From contig CM034142.1 in NCBI GenBank assembly GCA_019914995.1, forward strand, positions 5,537,031 to 5,601,030: a stretch of 64,000 bases of DNA. The letters are read 5' to 3'. The position numbers were made by a program, and so were the translations under genes. Below the pieces are notes generated by a model that was not told where the DNA came from, did not search any database, and saw nothing but the letters and a program-made list of their open reading frames with translations. This document shows, in pieces, positions 1-11,520 of this stretch. Within the stretch, counting starts at the first letter, position 1. Every line of letters starts with the position of its first letter. Origin of the DNA: Acanthochlamys bracteata. Taxonomy: Eukaryota; Streptophyta; Magnoliopsida; Pandanales; Velloziaceae.

Positions 1-560
1 GGGTCAGGCATAACGACTTAAGTGGAGGAACTGATAATGGGCAACAAATTAACTCCTTGAGATTGTAATGACTTATTCAAAATTGCAATTTATTCTAACA
101 AGTACTACATTAACTTCTTGAGATTGTAAAGCATCTTTTTATTTGAATTTTAGATATGTTTAATGTGATTTTTGTGATTGCACGAGATTGAATTTAGTGT
201 TTTATAATTACATAAGTTGTACTCAAATTGTGATCGTCACATTCCTATTGTGTAGTTAGTCTTGGTGGGAGCACTTGAGTAGCATAGTTATTCTTGGTGA
301 TTAAGATCTGAATGGACCTGATGGTGATTGTATTTGCTTTTATAAACTGTGTTGTGTATTGCTTCTTAATTCTATTCTTTACATTAAGTGTGCTACTAGT
401 TTGTTTTGGCTGTTGAGTTCTTGTTTGATGTTGCTCGTTATTGTTTACAGTAGTATGAGTTCTTATCCTTTAGCCTATTAGCTTGCGTACAATAACTAAT
501 TTTCTAGAACCAAATTCACAACCCGATGTGACCCGATGTTCTAATTAACCTGATGCAACC
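1..560. other. AT-rich stretch, no gene seen
   Basis: No convincing open frame, RNA gene or repeat was recognised. It lies on the downstream side of the minus-strand exon at about 3 kb, so it could be intron of that gene, but nothing in it shows this. Confidence 0.3.
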
Positions 561-976
561 CAGGCATATTTGGGTCAGCATCAACAGTCAGCAGCACAGA
601 CAAGCAGATTGATCAACAAAAACAACCACAGGCAGTAGCTTTGTTGGCAATGCAGGCAGCAAACAGAGAAGGGACGGCACCAGTTGATACAGCAATCAGC
701 AACATAAACAGTGGAATGCAAATTGCAGGAATAGGCAGCATAAGCAGGCAGCAACAAGCAGCATCCAAAGAGCGGGATACAGCATTCAGCAGAACAGCAA
801 TCTTATTACAGCAATTAAGCAGCATCACCATGCTCATGCGCTTGGCATCCAACCCGCAACAATCAAAAGAGCAAGTTGCATCAGCATGCACAAATGATAA
901 ACTTGAAATTACTCAGCATCAAGCTAAGAAGTATATTAGAATCAGGAGAAAGCAATGGAAACCGAGCTTTCTATAA
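561..976 (+). repeat. CAG/GCA-rich low-complexity tract with a 111-aa open frame
   Basis: Interspersed CAG, GCA and AACA motifs keep frames open on both strands (641-976 plus, 613-891 minus), giving Gln/Ala/Ser-rich peptides with no recognisable domain. A tract of similar composition in the opposite orientation (GCTGCT-rich) lies at about 34140-34540, so a dispersed repeat is more likely than a gene. A Gln-rich coding exon cannot be excluded. Confidence 0.35.
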
Positions 977-2904
977 TCTACTGTTTGAAGAATTCCTTGA
1001 GGAGGACGGGCAATTAACTCCAAGCTAATCTCTATAGAAACTTGCTTGCCACCAGAAACTCTATCTTTGTTCTAATCATCTCTACTAATTGCAAGCTCTT
1101 TTCAGAAAGGTTGAAGGAGTTTAACTTAACGTTTTGATGCAATGCTTAAATTAGTATTTTTACCAAAATAAAGGCAAACAAGTAATTTTATTAGAGAAGC
1201 TACTTCTAGAAATATTTTACGAAGATTATAAATCTCAAACAAGAAACCAGAAGAAAGTGTCTTAGAAGCGAAGATGTACGTACTTCAGAGAGAATGGAAC
1301 CTGTCATCTTCAATGCCAGCTTCAACTCTTGAGTAATTCTCAAACTATCAAGTGTAGTTCATCTACTGGTCCTAAAGTGAATAAGCTAGAGCCTTATGTT
1401 AAGCATAATTAAAATAGATTATCTATAATGTGTTATGTCTTCTTGTAATATTCAGTTAGAACTTTGTGCTTTTCCATTTAAAATTGTTGAAATTTGATCC
1501 ACCTGGATCAAGGATAGGTTTATATATATGGTTTCTTCCAACTTGTAAGAAAATATGGGCTATGTTTTATCATCAATGCTGACACTGGAGATTCATATAG
1601 CTTTACTGAGGATTATTGCATTAACCCATTTATCATAATTCCTTCCTAGTTTTTACAAATAATCATACTACCTAAAATGTCTTGCATACTGTAAAACACC
1701 ACCTACCACACACAAAATAGCATGCAAACTGACTCTACCACCAGCATTACACAGCAAGCAACCATGTCCACATTTCCATACCACAACTCAAGACATACTG
1801 TAAATGTAATACCAGTAATATGTTACGTAAGAATCAACTTTCACAGAACCAAATGTATAACAGGACCTCCATCTTGTAATGCTTCAGGATGAACTTGCCA
1901 CTACTTAATTGGAACTAACTGTTAGGTTGTGGTGATTATTGCAATGTGATACTAACCTATGATTCACAAATAGATCAAACCTCAAGTGATTGAACCATTC
2001 CGATGATGTCATAGTTCCTTAATAGCTAACAATAATTTGTATTCATAGAGATAGATACCTAGATTCCATCTATTTCATTAAGAAAACAAAACAAAAGAAG
2101 AAAGAAAAAATCAAATATCAGACTTCAGCATCACTAGCGTGCATCTTAAGCTATACACACTACATGGAAACTGTCACTCTAGACCTCATCCAGACAACTA
2201 CATAAACATTATGCTACAAACTTCAGACTGTTCTTAGACCAAATTCATACAAGCCCTTAACCATACTATGAACGAGGGTACTACAATATAAACAGCATTA
2301 TGACTTCAAAGTTTAGTGTCTTCAAAAATCACATCCACAGGCCACATCTACTAAATTAAGGTCATATTGGAATTACCCAAAGTTCCAAGTTTGGTCTACC
2401 TTCAATAACCATTTTACTTATCCTGCTCATGCACTTGCAGATTACAATTAGACATTTCTTGCACTGAACTTTCTACAAATTCTGAAATAAAAAATCTAAT
2501 CTGATTCAGACCTCTACTTTCTAATAATTATTAATTTATAAAACTTTTTCTAAATATAAAATAAATAAATAAATATTTTTTAAATATTAAAAAACAAAAA
2601 ACAGCAACATCTAACTATGTCGATGGTTAATAGACCATCAAAAGAAAAGTTAATAGCCCATCAAACAGTCTTCCAAACTCTAACCTAATAGATCCAGTGA
2701 TAACATACTGATTCCTAGAAACAATGCCATGAATCAAGTTTAATGAAATTTCAAGAAAGCTGCTGGAGACTTCCGATATAATCCATTGGAAATTGTTGGT
2801 AGAATTTTTAATTAACACAGAAACATATGTCTCTTTCAGATATTATCAAACCCCTAAGATTAAAAACGTAATAAATAAAAAACGAAACAGATAGAGAAAA
2901 CACT
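977..2904. other. AT-rich sequence, possibly intron of the minus-strand plastid-protein gene
   Basis: No coding exon could be assigned with confidence. On the minus strand near 2700-2790 an open stretch reads WIISEVSSSFLEISLN, loosely like the second exon expected after the exon at 2905-3205. No AG acceptor precedes it and the similarity stops after about 20 residues, so it is not annotated as an exon. Confidence 0.3.
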
Positions 2905-3205
2905 TACCGGAGCGAAGGGTAGAAGAAATAACCAGATAATATAAACAGCCTCAGCACCCCACAATACTGCCTGCAGAGCTCGCCGGCTCATAACACCGCC
3001 GCTGCTCTCCGTCGCATTACCACCACCGCCATCTCGACTTGCCTCGAGTCTAGCAAAACTTCTTCTACTGAGAACAAACGAGGGTGCAAATCTTCTTCTG
3101 AAGCTGCTCTTCTTCTTGTTGCTGTTGTTGATTTGAATCTTGTTTTCGGTATTGCTGTTCATTTTGTTGTGATTGAGTTGGAGGAGATGGGTGGAGGTGC
3201 TGCAG
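2905..3205 (-). CDS. First exon of a probable plastid-targeted membrane protein (partial)
   Basis: Reading from the Met at about 3205 on the minus strand, the exon begins MACLLLLCSTSTHLLQ, continues through an Asn/Lys/Ser/Arg-rich segment with few acidic residues typical of a chloroplast transit peptide, and then enters a hydrophobic segment, GAEAVYIIWLFLLPFAP, that looks like the start of a membrane helix. It ends at a textbook donor, CCG|GTAAGT, at about 2905. The GAEA-YI-WLFLLP-AP pattern resembles, from memory, conserved uncharacterised plant and cyanobacterial multi-pass plastid proteins; their function is unknown to me. No convincing downstream exon is present between 2905 and 1, so the rest lies beyond the window after a long intron or has been lost. 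An upstream in-frame Met (3294) also exists, but the start at 3205 gives the better transit peptide. Confidence 0.45.
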
Positions 3206-3507
3206 AGAAGCAGCAGGCAAGCCATTAGTTGTTTTTGTTTACGGATTTTGCTTTGGATGTCTGGTCTGTTTTGGTTCAGAAGGGTTTTACGCACTGTTTA
3301 GATTGAGTTCGGAATTTTTTTGAAATAAAATTTTTTTAACGAAAAATAATTTTATTATATTTTAAAAAATAATAAAAATAATTAATAATAAAATTTTATT
3401 ATATATAATTTTGATATCTCCTAAATTATTAAATAAATTCAATATAAGATTGTGGAAACTTTATTGAAGATCATAGAATAAAATGAAGCTTTTAGTTAGT
3501 TTATTAG
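3206..3507. other. Probable 5' flank of the minus-strand plastid-protein exon
   Basis: Very AT-rich sequence (runs of A and T at 3330-3440) upstream of the exon on the minus strand. It would hold the promoter if that gene is expressed. No individual TATA box is convincing in so AT-rich a background. Confidence 0.25.
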
Positions 3508-4869
3508 TGCGTTGGATTGCATAGTAATAAAGAAAAAAAAATAGAATAGAAATGAGAAATAGGAAAGAACAAAAGAAGATAGATAAGAGTAAATATTTGA
3601 TAATATTTGAATAAATTAGTAAAAAAAATATAATAATAAATTGTGTTTGGATTAAAAAAATAATAAAAATGAAATTGTGAGTAAAAAATTAAAATGCTCA
3701 TTTTTTATTTATATAATATTTTAAATAATTATATTTATTATTTTATTTATAAATATTTTTGTTTCATATAAAATTTAACTTATTTTTTAATTACTGAATA
3801 AGTACTTATTTTTTTAATTACTGAATGGTGCATATCTAATATTTTTTAACAAATTAAGAAATATATTACCAACAAAAAGAATATGCACAACATGATTAAT
3901 AAATAAAATTAAGAGCAAGCATGGAAAGGCCGAAAGACGACAAATATGAAGATTAGTGATTTACCGTATTTAAATACATTAGTAAGAAAAAAACTTTAGT
4001 CGTATATAGATAAAACAACAAATTAGTAAGTAACAAAAACAATTCTGCTAAAATTTAAATATTTGTTTACCTATATCAATTTAACATAATATGATTGTAG
4101 GTTTTATTGATATAACTTTAGATTGATTTTATTAATATAACTTTAAATAAATTTTTTTATATTATCTAATTTAGATTAACATTAGATATAATTTAATAGA
4201 ATACATTAGTTACTTAATATAAAAATATTACGTATATGATTCATTACTTTTCTACCAATTAAAATCAATTAAAACTAAATTAAATATAAAAATTACAAGC
4301 TATTATAATAGAAACAACACCTGCAAATTTTTTAAGATTTGACAAAACCTCTATGTATAATGATGGAAAAAATCTATACAATCCTATAGAAATCCATATG
4401 TTAACAAAAAAATAACTCAAATGGAATTGCTAACATGATTTACCAAACACAACTTTTACGAACTATCCGTAGCCAACTGTACCTTTACATCTTCAAAAAT
4501 AAATATAATGTAGCTTTAATTTAGAAAATGTAATTACAACTCAAAATCATATATAATTTGTCAAGTCTCTCGGTAACTACAGAATCATCTACATAACAAA
4601 ATAAGGTAACATGTCGATACTCTCAGCTTAAAACTTCGGTCTTATAACTCTATTTTATCTATAAAATATCTTACATTGTTAATATGTAAAGTATAAGCAC
4701 AAGCAAAACTAAAAGTTACTGTAATCATATCAAACAACATATATTTGAGGTACATAACATTAGCCTCAACAATATCAATTAGTAAAAATTTATAAATAAC
4801 AATAAGGTAATACCGCAATGCTCTTAAGTAGTAGACACTAGATGATGGAAAAGGATGAGTCATTGATAC

Positions 4870-5760
4870 CATCTTTATAAAAAGACTCTTACGTCGTTTT
4901 TGTGGATAAGTAAGTGATGCTGTTAACTTAGTATAGCATTCTTCATGAAGATGGTCGTCAATCTCGAGTTCATCTAAAGAGCCACAATCTCAGACTCTCT
5001 TATCTGAAGGGGTTGTTACCACTAGTCATATCATGTGCAGAGTTCTTTGTAGCTGTAACAATTTTTTCATAACTTCTTTCAACCCCTTTAATTAATCTCT
5101 TGCAAGGACATTCTAATATTTGTGATTGTTCATTAGTTGGTTCACTTAAACGTCTAGCTTCAGGATTTGCCTAATTATTAATATGGAAACCCTTTAATTA
5201 AATCAACACAAATTTCAGCTATCAATTCTTTAATTTCCTCGATAGTGTCTTAAGTTATTGCTCTCTCAAACCAGCTCTCATCTTAGTCAGAGTCGAAAAA
5301 CTACAACATTTGTGGCCCTATCACCCCCATAAACTATGCTCAATTTATCAAAGAGGGAAAATGATTTGTTCCTCTATTCAACAGTTTCAGGAGTTTGCTA
5401 AAAATTTCAATAAAAAAAACATGTATGTAAGGTCAATAAAAAGAAATTAAAATAAATTATTAAAGAAAAAATATATTTGAATTAGTGGTTCTTATATATC
5501 AGACTCAGCTTCAAGTTTACAAGTGAACACTATTCAAAAAACCCACTTAATCCACTCTTATATACGTCCCAAACGGGAGCAATTTTTCTTCATGTACTTA
5601 ATGTGGTTGTGGACTCTATTCTTGTCTTGCGGTTTATCAAAAAGGTGTTCCATTCTTTTCTTAAGTATATTATCATAAAGTCTATTAACAGTTTCCTCGA
5701 TTATGTTAATGCAAGAAGGCATAGATAACAGTATCATCCATAACAAAAGTTCATCTAACG
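4870..5760 (-). pseudogene. Harbinger ORF1 (Myb/SANT-like partner protein) remnant
   Basis: The segment at 5558-5746 reads KDKNRVHNHIKYMKKNCS-like, matching the N-R-x-K-x-L-K-K pattern of the plant PIF ORF1 SANT domain. Further along the minus strand, at about 5290-5370, is FPLFDKLSIVYGGDRAT, the counterpart of the FPLYEQLSELFGGDRATG motif common in that family. The parts lie in different frames and are separated by stops, so the protein is broken. In active elements this protein partners the transposase at the element ends. Assignment rests on these two motifs, recalled from the family rather than aligned. Confidence 0.55.
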
Positions 5761-6059
5761 AGATCGCTCCTTAACATGCCTTTCGCTTTTGTGACATATT
5801 GAAGTCTTCTTTGATGAAAAATGCAAATAAATAATAAGATGGACTTATCAAATTCAAGACCTACTAATACAACATGTAAGTTAACATGAAAGTTCATTAG
5901 AACAATAAAAAGAAAAAAAACAAATAGATAACATTATCTAGTGTAATCCCTAATTGATTTTTCTTGTTGTGTATCTTTATCGTGATCACCGTCATTGTAA
6001 TTGTTGTTGATTCATTAGGTTGGTTAGCAAGTTCATCATCTACTTCTCTAACAAGAACA

Positions 6060-7100
6060 TCATCCACGTCTTCACTCATAAGGTAGTTATGCATAATGCA
6101 ATATGTTATTATAATTTCGTATGGCTTTTAACATAAAAGAAAGATTCATTTAAGCTTGATAGAATGAAACGCTTTTTGAGTACACCAAATGCTTTGTCAA
6201 TATTGTATTGTAATGATGCATGTTGAAGGTTGAACAATTCTTAATAATTTATTGGTGGATTTGTTTATGCTGGTGTAAATAATATTAGACCCTTTTATAA
6301 TGTGCAATTAGCACACTCCTTATCATAAAATCAGCGCCAATAAGGTATAATTTTCTAAAATCTAGATATCATTCATATATTATTAGAAGGATTGAACTTA
6401 ATATATATATTTATTTTAATTCATTGTTATCTATTGGTATTCTTGATGGACATCGTCCTCTTAATATATCGTTTATAATATTAGAGTCATATACTAATCC
6501 TTCCAAATTTGCTAAAATATATACGAATTAGAGATCAAAAGTACAAGCAGTTAGAACATTTTGTATTGGATATTTCTTTCCATAGTGATATCTAGGAATA
6601 ATTGTATGAGAAACCTAGCTTGAATATATATTCCATCAACCAACACAACACTTCACAATTTGTTACTTAATTAGTTATGTAAAATAAATTCATTGTAAAT
6701 AATTACATAGAAATTATCTTCAAATTAAAATATGCATAGTATCTATGGCTATTGTAGATTTCTTTCAAAACTCATGATCCAATCGTACTGTTGCAAAAAT
6801 CTTTTTTATTTCAGTGATAGCCCTTAAAAAGTTATAAAAGTGACAACTAATAGTATCTCTGGATCATTACAAGATACTTTGTAGGAAATGAGTTTTTAAT
6901 TTTGTCCAATAATATACATAAATTTAATAACTTTTTTTTCTACCTAACCCGCTATGTAAGTCAAATACTGTCATAAGTTACTGTAATGTCACACCATTTA
7001 GCAAACACCAAAGGACTAATCCGACAAATGCCATGACATCTAGCCACATTAGCCAGAGAATTATATGATTCTTTCATTTTCTTAAGTAACTACGTCTAAT
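6060..7100 (-). pseudogene. Harbinger-type transposase (DDE_Tnp_4 / HARBI1-like), decayed
   Basis: Reading the minus strand from high to low coordinates, three blocks of a plant HARBI1-like nuclease appear in the right order. First, about 6440-6600, RYHYGKKYPIQNVL and LEGLVYDSNIINDILR, equivalent to the RY-GRKG-PSQNVLA and GWEGSAHDSRVL segments. Second, about 6140-6260, ELFNLQHASLQYNIDKAF followed by GVLKKRF, the very characteristic NLRHSSLRNVVERAFGVLKKRF block. Third, about 6050-6110, an LHN-like MHNYL segment followed by an acidic tail. Stops and frame changes separate the blocks, so it is inactive. The acidic VDDVLVREVDDE tail is typical of the C-terminus. Confidence 0.75.
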
Positions 7101-8929
7101 CCTTTTTCTTTTATAAATAACTTCAGGATCAATTTCAATTAACTTTATCTTATGTTAGTTTTGCAACATCAAGCAGTAAGCAACAATATAAACAATATAT
7201 ACCACAGTCAAATGATACAAAATACAGTACACTTATTATCCATATAGGATATGAATATAATCTGCAAAAAACTCTGTAAAAGAACCCATCAAGTAGAAAA
7301 GATAAAAGAAAAATAGAAACCAACTTAAAACACTACAAAATCAAATAAATATATAAAACACTTTAGTTTGGACGTTGTAGTTAGATTATAGATTCTCGAG
7401 TACTTACATCAAATAACAAATTACGATTACAAAATTGGAGGGCCAAATGCAAACTACTTCCTAAATATTTTCTGTAATCCTCTACAAAAATTAGATATGA
7501 CCAATTAGAATATAGAAAGAGAAAATATAAAACAAGTTTCAAATTACATCATAGAGAATTCAACACATCTCACTATGAGTGATGTATTAACCTTTAAACA
7601 ACTATATATCCATACTTAAGCGTTCTCTATAATATTTCATAATTAAGTATTTTCTATATGTTTCAACTTAAGCACAAACAAAGGATAGCTCTTTGCTGGT
7701 GATAAACAAATACCTTTTATAATCAATTCATCTCATATCCATACTAACACAATAAAGCTTGACAAGCAGCATTTTTACTTCAAAATATAAGTCTAATTCC
7801 TATCAAGCTCTATAGAAAGTTAACTAGGTCATTAAAATAAAAAGCCAACTACTTAGAAGTTACACAAAGACAAACATAAGATTCTTTCAAAAAGAAGTCC
7901 TATTGAAATCGATTTATGCAGAAACGTGTGTAAACTAACCACTTCTCATTTTCTTTCATAGTATGAAACGCATCTTAATGATAGGATGCTTTTAACATGG
8001 TTTTCTAACACTTATAAAGTGTTAAAAGACTCCAAAGAAAGCATATAAATATTTTCTCATGAACTAGTGTCTAGTTATTAAAAATTAACTAGAACATTAC
8101 TCAAATCAATAGAAACAATTCGAATTCATAGAATGGGCAATCAAACTTCTTCAGCATTTACAGTATAGAACACTATAAAAACTATAATCTAATTTTTTTA
8201 AAAATGAAAAGCACTCAAACAACTTTTTTTCAACCACACAACAAATATGGGAAGAAAGGAGTTACCAATAACTAAAAACAATGACAATAATAATTACAAG
8301 TTTCAATCAAATAAAATTTTTCATGTTTGTTTTTCTTAACAAATGGCAATGAAAAACAAAAAATAAATCAAAGAATGATTCTTATATCTACTTCCATTCT
8401 CTTCTTAGAAAAAGATCATTAGTAATACCACGACCAACAACAAATTTTCAAGAAAAATTTCTAAAACAAATCAGGTCAAAATTTAAAATAAAAATTTGAA
8501 AGAAAAAAATATAAAATAGCCAATACGGCAAAAAAAAAATGAAGCGAGTGAGCGACAGACAGAGAAAGAAATCAACAAAGAGAAGAAGGCTAGAGGACGA
8601 AGAGGAGGAGCCCGATGGATGGGGGAGAAAGATTGGTGTGAACGTTGGACTATTAAGTGAGGTCGCACGAGAGAGAGAGAGAAAAAAATAAATAATGCAG
8701 TGGAGGAGGATAGAAGTGGAAGAAATTTGTCCCTACATATATTGCACACGCATTTACACACAAAAAAATGGGAAGAAAGGAGAACTACTTAATAAGAAGT
8801 TTCTAAACATGGGTAGTGGTGGAGAAATGCTTCACATTTCTCCTTCCTCATCACTACTCATAATCCAAACAAACGTTCAAAGGAGTGGACTTAATAGAGG
8901 ACCCATGCAGCAAGTTATCTAGCTAAAAA

Positions 8930-10640
8930 AACTACAAATTAAAAAATTTAGATACGAATTATAAACTCTAATACAAATTTAAAAGCTAAAAAAGCTAGAT
9001 GGGTTCAAATAATAATAATTAGAACACTTGCTATTTTATTATTCTTGATTCAGAAAATACCAAAAGTAATTTTGATAATAATATGAGATGGCATTGTCTC
9101 TAAAGCACAAGCACACCTTTTTTTTGTCTTAGTCTGTTATCTCCTCTCAATTTCTTCTACACTTTCTAAGAAGTCAATTGACTCAAGCTTTTAGCCTTAA
9201 GGATCGCTTCTGAAAATCTGGAAGAACAAAACTTTATAGTATAGAAGATGATTGAGGAAGGCCTACATATTTCATGAAAGCTCGATTTTGAAAATATGAA
9301 GTATGGATCTTACCATTTCTAATTGCAGATTTTTAACCTCCTAGCTAGAATACTTAGCTTTAAATATCATAAAGAGAATTAGAAAATTTCTATACAAAAT
9401 TTTATCTTGAATAGTTAGATGGTGTTGAGATATCGGATGATTAACAGTTCTTTTGAGATCTAAATTGTTAGATGAACCTTTAGTAGAACTCAACCTAAAA
9501 GCTAGTTCAAGAGCTTAGACTGCATAACTCATATAAAATCAGCTTGGTAGATAGGAAATTTTAGATAATTCAAAACAATCATACTTGCAGGTCACACACA
9601 ATCCTCTTAATAGAGTCAATCATCTTTAGAGTTAATTCCTACATACGATCTGATCTGTTATCATGTTAGGTGAACATTTGTATAGAACTCCCCAAAAATT
9701 AGCTCAAGAAATGATGAGAGTGCCCAAACCCATAGAAACAGCCAATCAGCTTGGCAAAACAACTAATTTAGAACAATTCAACATAAATAACTTATCATTA
9801 CTAAAATTAAGAAATTTAAAAAGGAATAGATAAAGATGAATGATATATCTAGTAATTTCAATGCTAGTAATCGATCACTATTATGAATGTTCTATGGCTA
9901 TGTAACTAAGCCTTGAATTTACTAAAATTTGCCAGTAGTTTTGTCGAGTTTTGTGAATTCATGATTTATTATAAGATTCAAGTGATTTTTTAAAAAGATG
10001 ACTTACTAAAGTTCCAAAGAAGTTATTAAAGTAATGTTCTCTATTACTTTAGAAGTACATATTGAGTTATTTTTCTGTAGCGTATAGTTTTGAGAAAGAA
10101 ATCTAATTATGGAGGTATATTGTTAGAATTTCCCAAAATTAGTTTTTTTTAGCTAGAAAGAGGAAAGAAGTATGAAAATGTTAGTATAAGTGACCTTTAC
10201 AGATTTGAATTCTTTGGAGTTATATTTTTCTTCCATAACAAATTGATTTTATTGCTAAGATGTAAATCATTTTTCTTCTAAATCTATCTCATTTTATTGC
10301 AGAAATTTTTGGATCTGCAATGGCTAGAAAGAATTTGTGTTGAAGTAAATACAAACTGGATGTACAATTATAACTTGGTTCTTATAATTAAGTGGCATCA
10401 TAAACTCAAAGGCAAATTTGTCTACTCTCGTTAGTCATTTCCTTCATGTACTAAATCTATTGTTTTAGTAGAATAAAATTAATCATTATTACGTATTGTT
10501 TATTATTATAGTCAACTCCATTTATGTTACTAAATTTACATTTCATAGTTCAATAGAGCAAAATTGAGAAGCATAATATACACACATCTTCTTCCGAATA
10601 ACTTTTGAAAAGGGAGCTCGTAAGGATAAGAGAAAAGTAA
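8930..10640. other. AT-rich sequence with one diverged tandem duplication
   Basis: No gene was recognised. A segment starting GTTAGATGAACCTTTAGTAG at 9467 recurs as GTTAGGTGAACATTTGTATA at 9665. The two copies (about 198 bp apart) continue to align through AGCTCAAG-, AATCAGCTTGG- and AATTCAACA-like blocks to about 9780. The rest is unassigned. Confidence 0.4.
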
Positions 10641-10649
10641 CTGACTACA

Positions 10650-11520
10650 AAGCACAAAAATTCTTTATGATCAATTATGAGATTTTTACATTAATTAGCT
10701 CACATTTTTTATTTTCAATGCAAGCTTGTGCAAAATTGGTTTAGTAATCTGCTTAGTGTAACAAAATCATCAATTTACTCATTTATGATAAAAACGATAA
10801 TGAATTGAAGAACTAGTTCTGATAAGTGTTGCTATAATATGCTTTCTTATGCTATAAATCACAGTCGTATAATTCAATTAAACAAACCTAAAGAGCATGA
10901 GTTCATGAATGAAAATCTTCAAAAAGGAGAATTACTAAGATAAAACATAAACAACCACTGATAAAGCATAATTAATTCTTTTACAATAGATTATTAGACC
11001 CTTATATTGACATTACCTCACATGTTTTACTTTTAAAGGCAATCTTGTTTAATATTAATTTAATTATCTAATTTGTGTAAAATAGTCACCAATTGCTCAT
11101 TTATGAACCTAAAACAATAATGAATTGGAGAATTAGTTATTAAAAGTGTCGCTATAATAAGTTTTGTGTATAGTCTGAATTGTGGTGTAGTTATCCAATT
11201 AAAATAAAATTGAGGAGGAAGAAGAGATATTTCCTTCATTAACGAATAAATTTCAAATGGAGAACACCTACTATAAAATACATATAACCCACTAATAAAG
11301 TACAATCATTTATTGATGTTCAAATATCGAACTCTTATACAAATGTCAATCTCACATTTTTTATTTCAAAGGGAAAGCTTGTGTGGTTTTGTTTTAAACA
11401 TCTCCTTTAGTGTAAAAAATCCATTAGTTTAGTCATTTATAAATCAAAATAATAATGAATTGGACTATTAGTTTTTATAAGTGTCACTATAATAAACTTA
11501 GTTTAAAATATAGTGCCTTT
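10650..11520. repeat. Three-copy tandem repeat, unit about 316-339 bp
   Basis: Three diverged copies follow one another. The shared landmark TCATTTATGA-or-AA, then AATAATGAATTG-like sequence, then AAGTGT(T/C)(G/A)CTATAAT occurs at about 10778, 11094 and 11433, spacings of about 316 and 339 bp. A second landmark, CTCACAT(G)TTTT followed by a GCAA-CTTGT block, recurs about 80-100 bp before each. The unit has no open frame. Divergence is high (roughly a quarter of positions by eye), so the array is old. Confidence 0.7.

Larger units (their letters stand above)
3508..8878 (-). mobile_element. PIF/Harbinger DNA transposon remnant (approximate limits)
   Basis: Limits are proposed from a pair of imperfect inverted ends: GCGTTGGATTGCATAGTAAT near 3509, and on the other strand GTTTGGATTATGAGTAGTGA near 8853-8873. 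The GTTTGGATTA-type end is usual for plant PIF/Harbinger elements. Between them lie both characteristic genes, a transposase (about 6060-7100) and an ORF1 remnant (about 4870-5760), both on the minus strand and both broken. A clean TTA/TAA target-site duplication was not identified, so the exact ends are uncertain. The interval 7130-8480, upstream of the transposase, shows no further coding sequence. A short GA run lies at 8666-8683. Confidence 0.5.

Noticed and set aside
613-976. Gln-rich protein gene
   Set aside because: Both strands are open, there are no splice or domain signals, and a similar CAG/CTG-rich tract occurs elsewhere in the window within an intron.
8483-8922. Overlapping frames near the right end of the Harbinger element
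   Set aside because: They are short, low-complexity and on both strands; no match to the element's proteins.
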